Below, piece by piece: positions 34,301-43,010 of a stretch of 64,000 nucleotides of DNA; position 1 is the first letter of the stretch, and the number at the start of each line of letters is the position of its first letter. The stretch comes from Adineta steineri (Eukaryota > Rotifera > Eurotatoria > Adinetida > Adinetidae). The position numbers and the translations under genes were made by a program. The DNA lies in the NCBI GenBank assembly GCA_905250115.1, contig CAJNOI010000145.1, positions 176,912 to 240,911 of the forward strand, written 5' to 3'. The notes under the pieces are model-generated. The model was not told where the DNA came from, did not search any database, and saw nothing but the letters and a program-made list of their open reading frames with translations.

Positions 34301-35916
34301 GAATGATTTCGTCCATCAATCAACGCCATGGGTACATCTATGATGCGATCACATATTTTATAAAATGAGATATCATCATGATTTATCTGTATTGGAAAAG
34401 AACAGATACTTGTTGGAAAAAAGCGTGATCGACACTGTATTTCGTTTGGACATCGAAATTGAGAGGTTTGATTCAATGAACAACTTAATTCAGATCTTGC
34501 TTGTTCATCATCTTTCAAGAAGCAATCTGATATACCGTCAAGGATTCGATATTTAGAAATATATTTCGAGGAATTCTTACAATGATATAATGATGAATGA
34601 TGAGCATCGATGATATGATAATGTTGATTAATACAACCATCAAAATATGGTTTAATTGAATCGATAATTGATTCCCAAGTAGTCAATTCAACATTCATCG
34701 TAAGATTCATTTGATTACCAGAGCGACAAGTCAAATTTCCATGACGAAATGTGGGTGTGAGATAATCGCATAATTGTTCATCATAACAGATATAATCAGG
34801 TTTAAGAGATAATGTAATATTAATATTGTCAATCTCTTTTGGATGATATAAAAATCTTACATAACCATAAAGTACAGGAATAATCGGAAATTGAAGAGGA
34901 AACTTGCAACTTTTTAATTGTTCGATAATCTCAGAAGATCGAATGAATTCATCACATGATATATTCTCAATTTTGTCCATAATTTTTGTAAGACAAACCA
35001 TGCTTATCCAACATCCGTATGATAAATTTCCTCTAATACTAATTGATTGAGTTAATGAAAGAGGTCGATTAGTTTTGCATTGACCAAAATCTCCTACACA
35101 TTCTCCATCACCACACGAAAATTTACCTTCTTCAGGTCGACAAATAAATTCTTGACATTCAAACAGATTCAAACGGAAATAAAATCTTAGACACAGAGAA
35201 TTTTTGACTAAATAATCCGATCTATCAAGACATTGTGCTTCATGAAAATCCATTTCCAAAAACTTTTTTGGAATACACAATCCATTATGGCATTGATATT
35301 CATTTTCATCGCATTCATTAATTTCTAAATTGAAACATTGAATTTCATCAACACCACCATTAAGACAATCAATTCGACCATCGCAGATCTCACGCCAATC
35401 GAGACACATCGATGATCCACCACGATCACATTCTAGAAGAATATAACACGTTCCAGTAAATATATCATCAGTTAAAGCTGTCTCAAAAGAATTTTTCACT
35501 AATTTATCTTCATTAAATTCGAATGAATATTGACATCGTGATCCAAACCATGGTTGTGTACAATTATAGAATTTTTTATTGGATAGATTAGATTGAATTG
35601 GTTGATCAAGATAGTATCCATATTGTTCAGCAAGATCAATTGATGACGACCACATGAGAATTTCATGTGATGTTACATTCAAACGGTATAATTCATCGAA
35701 AGTCAAATAATCATCAGATATGTTAAAAAATTCAACCATTATTGAATTCGTATCATTTTTTGGACGAATACAATATTTGACTGTTTCAGAAAATAAGAAA
35801 AACTCAGTTGAAAAATAATGCAAACAATCAAATCCAAATTGATCGGTATCATAAAAAATTGATTGTAAGTTATTAAATGTCCATAGAAAAAGCATTATAT
35901 ATAAAAATTTTGACAT
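31369..35916 (-). CDS. LDLa/EGF-ectodomain 7TM receptor, single exon
   Basis: An uninterrupted 1515-aa receptor. It has an N-terminal signal peptide (MSKFLYIMLFLWTFNNLQS). LDL-receptor class A modules lie near residues 162-195 (CLDWREICDGRIDC), 199-232 (CHNGLCIP) and 250-275 (CGDGECVGD). Another pair, near 492-572, includes DGRNHSDETDC and CDGFRNCLNGEDEEHC with calcium-cage acidic residues. EGF-like modules lie near 875-993 (CQCYSGWSGAQC, CFCSEQFFGPRC) and one near 1170-1200. The 7TM bundle begins at about 1213 (IIIFLIGLLNSFFGYLVF). It contains the TM3-end CVGIDRAMAV (a DRA form of DRY) and ends in a short basic tail. Likely a large adhesion-like rotifer receptor; ligand and G protein unknown. 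The lack of introns over 4.5 kb is notable. Confidence 0.92.
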   Translation of the reverse strand: MSKFLYIMLFLWTFNNLQSIFYDTDQFGFDCLHYFSTEFFLFSETVKYCIRPKNDTNSIMVEFFNISDDYLTFDELYRLNVTSHEILMWSSSIDLAEQYGYYLDQPIQSNLSNKKFYNCTQPWFGSRCQYSFEFNEDKLVKNSFETALTDDIFTGTCYILLECDRGGSSMCLDWREICDGRIDCLNGGVDEIQCFNLEINECDENEYQCHNGLCIPKKFLEMDFHEAQCLDRSDYLVKNSLCLRFYFRLNLFECQEFICRPEEGKFSCGDGECVGDFGQCKTNRPLSLTQSISIRGNLSYGCWISMVCLTKIMDKIENISCDEFIRSSEIIEQLKSCKFPLQFPIIPVLYGYVRFLYHPKEIDNINITLSLKPDYICYDEQLCDYLTPTFRHGNLTCRSGNQMNLTMNVELTTWESIIDSIKPYFDGCINQHYHIIDAHHSSLYHCKNSSKYISKYRILDGISDCFLKDDEQARSELSCSLNQTSQFRCPNEIQCRSRFFPTSICSFPIQINHDDISFYKICDRIIDVPMALIDGRNHSDETDCEDWQCNNIYTRCDGFRNCLNGEDEEHCMKPITLRHFFFCTSPQNYTQMCLPAGQIINETVACLRPSSDKFQYFQTNRFHCSNDTKCTADKNLCNKNQVCSAYNNYQFCVDRLQLCNGYALDNLSDMRDISCRIINTAYKYFSLDTALVYPVSQTTQTYSLENQVTNKKIELPIRNIIQPYACNYGLYMYHRFGVDNYSSICFCPPNYYGDRCQYQSQRVSLTLTLVTVRQPIIYAIVVMLIEDDKDRQEIHSYNQFTYAPLEHCGQPVNLYLIYSKHGKNNSKNYSIRIDAYNKNSSAYLISWHLTIPFVFLPVNRISAFLTLPISRRFDSKHCTLQCYKGTCMKYHNEERFFCQCYSGWSGAQCHIPIDCSMCASNSICIGSIQNRSICVCSHEKFGSFCRLQSVCPIGFCKNNGRCIVIDERMIHESYMCFCSEQFFGPRCENVKHRIDISLENIETPLYLLVYIYTEISFERSPPTFVILGKMTMFQSNITLYSQTPFQMVIVKIDDCYYLAVLLRKFVSSNIITPINPAQRCVPVHELLSTKLLILPRIQRLKSYHIPCQDHVNLQCFVDEFYMCLCTEERHSNCFPLEHQQTFACDDNVYCENGGTCLQDRRICFYNILCVCNDCFFGDRCQFYAKGIGLTLDDLLRYEIRPNNTLAHQSLVVKLSAASTIIIFLIGLLNSFFGYLVFHNRNCRKVASGIYLRLSSIISTLVVSMLIIRFWFVTYTYMNPSINRKILQIGCLLLEPMLRFFLHMSNWLNTCVGIDRAMAVFQGTSFNKKRSRCIARWIICLLPLLILGSVIYEFINRDLFDDYEEQRVWCVVRYSKSIELYTNIVQYFHFIAPFLANLISAIFIIVYITRLKTTVQSQFSSQQQLLNQINQHKQLVISPIILAILLFPRFLVSLLSTCIKSSQNPWLYLLGYFVSFIPSSFIFVIFVLPSTFYRKEFIKTITTWRQRFMRAIGAWQ

Positions 35917-36537
35917 TATTCAAATATGGGCTTATATGATAATGGTAATGATAATAATAACATAGTTAAATGAGAGATTTAACATAGAGCTCTCCTAATA
36001 AATATTGACAATTGTCTGGCTGCATTGATAGCGTTTAGTATTAGATGTATGATTTTTTTCTCGATGTGACGTGCTTTGTCGCAATTATAAAAAACTCATT
36101 TGATACTCGCTTTTATTCTATTATGTCGGAATTATATGTTGGTATTACTACGATAAATAATAAAATCACATATTTGGATGAATTCAGCTCAACTACGTGT
36201 AACTACTTAATTGACTTCACTGCTATAACATTCTATTTTATTCAACGTTAAAAAGACTTGACGTTGGACTTTGAAAAAATTTATCGGAATTTCTATATGA
36301 ATTATTCTTTATATCTATGTTAAATGATATTTTCGTTTTGTTCGTTTTATCTGTGTATATATATATAAAGAAGAATATCTGTTTGTTTGTCTGTTCGCTA
36401 GAGAAAATGGCGTTTCACACCACCTCGTCATTCCGAACTCCCGTAGTGGATGTCTCTTACGAACTTCAAACAGAACATTATTCAAAACTTTCGTCAAGGA
36501 TGTCGGAATGACAAGATTGAATCAAATAAGCAGGATA
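35917..36537. other. Intergenic upstream of the large receptor
   Basis: 620 bp, AT-rich, containing the receptor promoter. Open frames at 36045-36251 and 36317-36511 have no motif or splice support and end in the telomere-like block, so they are not called genes. Confidence 0.45.
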
Positions 36538-36655
36538 TGGGGTGAGTGTAGATGGCTGGGTGTCGGGTGGATGTGGGTGGCTGGGTCTGGGTGTGGGTGT
36601 ATATTTACTCTTAACCAACACCCACATCCGCACCCACACCAACACTCACCCACAC
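36538..36655. repeat. Telomere-like inverted repeat bordering duplication copy 2
   Basis: A left G-rich arm with GGGTGAGTGTAGATGGCTGG and GGATGTGGGTGGCTGGG is followed by a right C-rich arm with AACACCCACATCCGCACCC and ACACTCACCCACACCCG. It is the longest such tract in the window. The same kind of structure lies at the same border of copy 1 at 29216-29352. Confidence 0.7.
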
Positions 36656-39117
36656 CCGCTTTCTCATCTGCTAAATATGTACTGTCAAATTTTTCCGACC
36701 AGCGGCAGGTACTTCCGCTAGTACGATATAATTATCAAAAACATGCGTAAATAGTATAGGCATGGTCAAATAGCTTTTTTTTTATTTAAAAGAAAACGAA
36801 TACCACGCACAAAATATCCACATTAACAAATAAGATAAAAGAATTCTTAAAAAGAACTTGATAATAAATGTTAATGATACCAAGATTTTAGACATTAATC
36901 TTCACAATGGGGAACTGAGGCCCAACAGTCATCACCGAGTACATAGCCATACTCTCCCTTAGATGTTTCAATATGATACCATTTTTTTGTTTTATGTGGA
37001 AATCTTTCGATTTCAAAGCAGTCACATGGATAGTAATGATCAGCGCGGACATACATATATGGTTCACAATCCATTGATGCACACGTGTGAGCAGCAGTCC
37101 TTTGATGACACATAGCTTCACCACCCTAATCATATAAAAAGTAAAATATTTCAGGTGTTAAGATATTCGATTAAGACAAAAACTTTACCTCGCATAGTGT
37201 CGCACTAAGAATTAAGACCATCAAAGACACGATAATAAATCGATCCATTTATAATTTGACTTGTCTGTATTGTAATAATATATTTTTATTCGATTCGAAA
37301 TAACTAATTTTATAAACTAGGAGCATCCTTTTATACAACAACGAAAACGTGATCTTGGTAATTTAGGCGGAAGTATTATAGTATGTTGGATAGTGTACTT
37401 CATAGATACTTTTTCCAAGGATATAGATGACACATAGATAATGACGAAAAAACATCATGTGATTCGAACAAGGAAGGAAGAAGCGCTTAGTTTGCATAGT
37501 ATATTCATCATTCTTCAATTGGGATAAAAATCTCTCTTATCATTTTTCCAGTTTAAAAGATTATTTTATATTTGTCATCGATTGGTGAATATTCATAAAT
37601 TCATCATACATTGTTATTCAAAAGCAAAGTCCAATCATCATTTGAATCGATTGGTCTATATGTGAAACTAATTCTTCTTCCGACTTAATTCATCTATGTA
37701 CTTCCGAGTAACATCTAAAAAAACATTTTTATTTCTACGTGATGATTCACGCATTTTCTTTTATCTTTCCTTCTTCGTTTTTCATATTATCTTGCACTGT
37801 TAGGATCATATAATCGCAGTTTATAAGCAAAATAAAAAAGAATACATTTGTATGCCTATCAATGGATGTGGCAGTTGGTTACGGAATCTAATTAGGTTTG
37901 GAATGATAATATAATAACAAAATGAAAATATTATATTGTTAGTTTTAACTTTAATGAATAGAATTTTGTTCTTTTTTATTAGGTTTTTCTTATCTATGTT
38001 TGTGTTGTTATATATCAAACAGAAGAAAAAAATTCATGTTTTATAGATAGGTTTAAATTATTTTGAACTGTAGACCATTGATTTTACATTAAGAATAGAA
38101 TATACCCTTTTTTTTCTTAGATAGCAATTTTCTGACATATGCGATATTTTTGTTAATTTCGTGCTTATTTTCTTTATGAATCGTTTCGTCAAGAGATATA
38201 ATATTGAATAGATTCAATGAAGAATAGTATAAGTTGAAAATATAGTATTTTATTTAAAGTTTTAATATCGATGTAAAAACAAATTTTTTATTAAAATATT
38301 TATTGGTATTTAGATGTATAATTTAAAAGATTGTGATTTAATGAAATACTTATTTTGATGTATATGAAGTAGTTAAATGAATGAAATTGATATTATTGTT
38401 AAAAAAGTTAAAAAAGAAAAGCAATTATTGATATAGTTTCTTAATCTTTTTCGAGATTGACTTTTTTTCTTAGTATTCTCTTCAAGAGAGTGATTATTTC
38501 GTTTTGTTGTCTTTTTAGTTCGAGACGAAATTATTGTATATTTTTGTAATAATTGATGATGATGGTTCAAAATTCGTTTTATTTAAAATATCGAAAAAAA
38601 AGTGCTCATATTGATTGAAAGAATCATTAAGTAAGTAAAAATATATCAGAATTCACATCTTTCTTTCTTATTATTGATAAAACTTCTAACAGCAATGACT
38701 TTTGAAGCCTTTATTATAACAACATGATTTGATTTCTCCTACATCATGTATCTGAAAAAAGATATTCACATCCACGCTCTTCTCCCAATACACGTGAAGA
38801 TCTAATTGTGGTTCCGTAAAAACAGAGATTTTGTGTCAAATCTTTTCGTTAAACTGAAACTAAGGTTCTGTAGATCTATATTTACCTACACCTACATCCA
38901 CAATTATCTTCAATAATTTGAATTCTTTTCTTTTTCATAGATATAGTCATCAGTCATATTTGGGTTACAGGAAAAAAATAAAGTTCTTAACATATAGTTA
39001 GAATGAGGCTGCAACATATTTCCTTCATGATACTATAGTAATTGATAAGAACAAAAAATGTAGAAGAGAATTAATGAATAGTATATGATATGAAAGACGA
39101 ATAAAAATACTCTTTTT
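36650..39117. repeat. Segmental direct repeat, copy 2
   Basis: Collinear with 29340-30865 apart from about 970 bp at 37370-38340 that copy 1 lacks. The junction in copy 1 falls at about 30065, just before GAAATACTTATTTTGATG. The extra segment has no gene or terminal repeat I can recognise, so either an insertion in copy 2 or a deletion in copy 1 is possible. Confidence 0.82.
36895..37248 (-). CDS. Small secreted Cys-rich protein (SH3b-like?), copy 2
   Basis: Exons 37189-37248 (signal peptide MDRFIIVSLMVLILSATLCE) and 36895-37125 have the same phase-0 join as copy 1, giving 96 aa. All cysteines of copy 1 are kept (MCHQ, HTCASMDC, YPCDCF, GDDCWAS, PHC). Core strands read MYVRADHYYPCDCFEIE, KKWYHIETSKGEYGYVL. 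The most variable part is the surface loop YVRADHYY (copy 1: YIRAHQNY) and the C-terminal PHCED (copy 1: PKCKK), which changes the charge. The near-identical signal peptide and non-coding flanks indicate a fairly recent duplication. Function unknown; a secreted ligand, defence or matrix role would be speculation. Confidence 0.78.
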
Positions 39118-39890
39118 ACAGACACAGAACTCCAAAAATGTCAATAGTAAAATCATTTATATGAATTAAAGTAAGTGATAATTAATGTAAATTTCATCGA
39201 AATTTATCACACTATTAATGACATGTATCATTTCTACTAGAAATGTATAGATATGAAAAAAAGATGAATTTTATTTATTAAGAAATCTCTCATCAAATAT
39301 AAGTTTATATTAGAAATAAAATAAAACTGGTACAATGGGTAACAAGATTATAGGTTCTCGTATCTTATAGTCAAAATAATGAGTGTTATGTTCTCAAAAG
39401 GAATTTCTTTTCGTAACATAGTATTCATTGTTTTTGATTATGACATAGGAGGACCTATAATATTATTATCCCTTGTATATCAGTAACAAATATTATCTGA
39501 TTACAACTCTAGAATATTTATTTTTAAATAAAAGTCTTTAGCTTTTCCGTCGTAAAAGATCATATTTTTGATTGAAACTCTATAGTAAAAGACTAAAACA
39601 GTTTCTCCTATGTCAGATTGAACAAACATATCATTAATTCTTGTTTTTCAATTAGTTTAATAGAATGCAAGTAAAATTGATATTATTATAACATATTGGA
39701 CGAATCATCTTGTAATCTTCATTTACTTTTTGTATTCATATGAGTACATTCTTTATTTAATATTTTTTAATAAATATTAATCATGAATCTTCTACAAGGC
39801 ATTTGTAATCTTATCGTTGTTATTAATATTTGTATTATTAAAATCTCTTCGAAGAATAATTCCAAAAATTAAATTTTTTCAAATAAAAGG
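39118..39890. other. Intergenic, nothing supportable
   Basis: AT-rich 770 bp between the duplication and the second foldback element, without coding or repeat structure that I can recognise. Confidence 0.4.
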
Positions 39891-40623
39891 AACGAGTGCG
39901 TCATAAACAATGAAGGGTTTTAATATTTTTCGAATATCTCGGTTAATTCCCGCTCTTTTAACCTATTTTTTTAAAAAAAATGCATAATGTCATTTTCTAC
40001 AAAACCATATAAAAAGAGTTCTTTCAATAAATGGCAATGAGATTGTACCCCACCAACACTAAAATGTTCCAAAATGGTCCACTTTAAAACAATTTTTCTA
40101 TATTTTTGTGTATACTCTCTCTAACAAAGTTCAAATGAAGATATTCGGATAGGACCGTGAGTTTCCAACGCAAAATCTTCTAAAAAACAGATTGTAACCA
40201 TCGATCCTATCGAAATAACAAAGAAAACATTTTCCTCTAACTTGGTAATAAATCTGAGTATACAATAACTTTTCATTTAATACGATTCTGATAGATTGAC
40301 GGTATATCAAAATAAAGTATACGATCAAGTGATAGAGCTTTTTAAGGGCTATAAACTGGCCTATTCAGTCTCTTGTGTATATGGGCAAAAGAGCGGCACA
40401 AAATCGTAAATACGAAGGACGGTGCTTTGAAAGTGGGATATTTCTGGGCACTTTAGTGTTGCTGGGATACAATCCCATTGCCATTTATTGAAAGAGCTCT
40501 TTTCATATGGTTTTGTAGAAAATGAAATTATGCATTTTTAAAAAAAAAAGTAGGTTTAAAGAGCGGGAATTGACCGAGATATTCGAAAAATATTAAACCC
40601 CTCATTCTTTATGATGCACTAGT
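39891..40623. mobile_element. Second foldback element (long terminal inverted repeats)
   Basis: Arms of about 200 bp at 39891-40090 and 40430-40623 are reverse complements. Left AGTGCGTCATAAACAATGAA pairs with right TTCTTTATGATGCACT. Other matched blocks are ATATTTTTCGAATATCTCGG, AATTCCCGCTCTTT, TTTTCTACAAAACCATAT and TTTCAATAAATGGCAATG. The central ~340 bp is not palindromic and holds no transposase. The ends differ from those of the 13-kb element, so this is a different family. No clear target-site duplication is seen. Confidence 0.82.
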
Positions 40624-41356
40624 TATTTCAATAAAAGAAGAAAAAAAATCATTAACCTTTATGTTACTCTGTTACTATCATAGAAAAGTAATATATTTCT
40701 ATATAACATGTTCTCTCTTTTTCTCTCTCTCCATGTATTAATATAAGATATCGACGTTCAACTTTGTTAATAATAATATAAATATTTTCTTTCAGCTGTG
40801 ATAGCTAACAGTCAATTATTGTATGAATGAGAAAAAAGTTGACATAGACTTAGAATTTCTCGAGCTCAAACATAAAGATCATCGTAAGCCTCAGTGAGGA
40901 CATTTAGAGATATGATAATTTCTACGAGCTGAAATTAATTAATATGTCACTAACAAACATAAACAATCTGTTTATGATTTCTCGTCATAAAATTTCACTT
41001 TATATTAATTGCAATGGTCAAAATATTCTATTTTCTTGAGATATACAATTGACTAGAATAAAATATCATCGAAGTTTCTATTCGACATATTTCACTATTT
41101 TATTCTCTCGTACCTGTCAAAACTAGGATGTGAGTATAAGATGAACTGAGAGCGCGTGAAAAAGGCTTAAGGATACTTTGGTTACATACAGATAATCCAA
41201 CTATTACGATTTAATAATCTTTTCAGTAATGTAAAATTAATTCTTATATACAAACTTGTCCCTTTAGACATTAATTTATTTTAATTATTTTTCTAGAAAG
41301 ATTCTTACTCATTTTATTAATTTAATTTATATACGAACTCAATACAAACTTCTATT
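40624..41356. other. Intergenic, nothing supportable
   Basis: AT-rich region upstream of the two-exon 7TM gene; presumably includes its promoter. Confidence 0.4.
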
Positions 41357-42370
41357 ATGATTACTGATCAAACTAAAATCAATGGTTTTATACTTACCTT
41401 GGTTTCTCTTGGTCTTAATACATTTGCATGTTTAATATCATGCATAATTTTTATTATTATTATATATCAACTTTATTATAATCATGTAAAACGTGAAAAC
41501 AAAATAAATATATTCCTTTGTAGTCATATATATTTTGTAATTTTAATATATACACCAATGTTAATGTCAATGAATATTCGATCAATACTGGGTGATTTGT
41601 ATAAACAATCTTTTGATTCGAGACTGTGTATTTTTTCCGGATATTTATCTCTTGTAATGTTTTGTATGTTATACATGACTTTTGTCAATCAGGTAATTCG
41701 AAATAATATAAATTAGAGAATTTATATATTCTATTTTGAATAATTCTAGGCATTCTATCGTCTTATCCGAATTGTTTATTTTCAAAATAGACGACTTCAA
41801 TCTTTTAAATTATATACAATTTTACCAATTATAGAAATAATTATATCGTCTATTCTTTTATGTGTTCTTATACCTTTGAATGGTGTAACATATTTACCAA
41901 ATGATTACTTTTGCTATGCAACATTCACAAATATTCCTTGTATTCTTTGCGTAGCATTTGTTATTTATATAATTCCATTCTGTTGTTTATTAGTTATTTA
42001 TATACATATAACTAGATTTATTCGTCAACAAGGAAATATTCAAACATTAGTTGTCAAACAACGACAAGCTCGAGATTTACTTATTATTCGACGTATTTTA
42101 ATTATTGTTATTATATTACTTATTCTTGGAATACCAGCATTAATTCTTATATTCATGTTTATTATAACAGGTGAAGAATATCCATTATTGGCTCGAATTG
42201 CATTTTTTCCAGTTAGCGCATCTCAAGCAGGATTGAGTGTAGCATTACTTTTTTCTATTCCACAATTGAAAAATATTGTTCTAAAACTACGAACAACAAG
42301 CATAGTGATGCCTGCCAATCGGGTCACGCAAGGTGAAGTACATATAAGAACAATTACTCGTACTCAATAA
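41357..42370 (+). CDS. Rhodopsin-like 7TM receptor, two exons
   Basis: Exons 41357-41692 and 41750-42370 (intron 57 nt, GTAATT...TTCTAG, phase 0) give 318 aa. Seven hydrophobic segments are present. TM1 contains LVSLGLNTFACLISCII. The TM3-ICL2 boundary, at the intron, reads MTFVNQ|AFYRLIRIVYF, a motif common in the rotifer orphan 7TM family that replaces DRY. TM5 is followed by a basic loop (VKQRQARDLLIIRR). TM7 has FFPVSASQAGLS in place of NPxxY. The tail ends RTITRTQ. The intron position, immediately after the TM3 end, differs from that of the 18.9-kb receptor, so they belong to different subfamilies. Confidence 0.85.
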
Positions 42371-43010
42371 TTAAATCAATCTTAATTGCTTTTACTTTTT
42401 TTTATGTTTCGTATTTGTATGTCTGTGTATAGTTTAAATCAATATGTTGTATTATTTATTTTCGTTTATTGATGTGTAGAAATAAAGAAAGCTTCAGTAC
42501 TAATTAATCTTCGGACGTTGTTCTTATTTTGCTACATAAAGAGAATTTAAAATTTAGTCTGTTTGCATCATGCTTATCTGCAGATATAAATATGATGACA
42601 TTAATCTTGTTGAACCCTCCAAACGTCGTACGAGGATTAAACTATGTTATAAAATGTAATGGTTTTCATAATAAAAAAAAGAATAAAATATCTATAATAT
42701 TATCGATAGTTAGTTCTCTTTTTAAACGGTACGAAAAAAAATGAAATATGATTACAAGATTGAGTATTATTAGATTTAAAAGAAAAAGCAATATTTATTA
42801 TTTTATGTCTAGCATGTGAATAAAACTTGAATTGGCCAGATGTTCTGTCGTGTGATTTATTGCCATCGTATAAATAACCTTGAAACATTTATTGTTCTAT
42901 ACATATTTGCTTTCTTTTGTTTTTAACAAGCAAATAATACAAAAGACTCGTATATTATCTATCGAGTGGCAATCGTGATTATAAATTTATAATGTTTTTG
43001 TTTTAGACGT
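42371..43010. other. Intergenic, nothing supportable
   Basis: 640 bp between the 7TM gene and the secreted beta-helix gene. Open frames near 42529-42888 have no motif support. Confidence 0.4.

Noticed and set aside
36508..36750. Frame reading Gly/Trp then His/Pro
   Set aside because: It is the telomere-like inverted tract read as protein.
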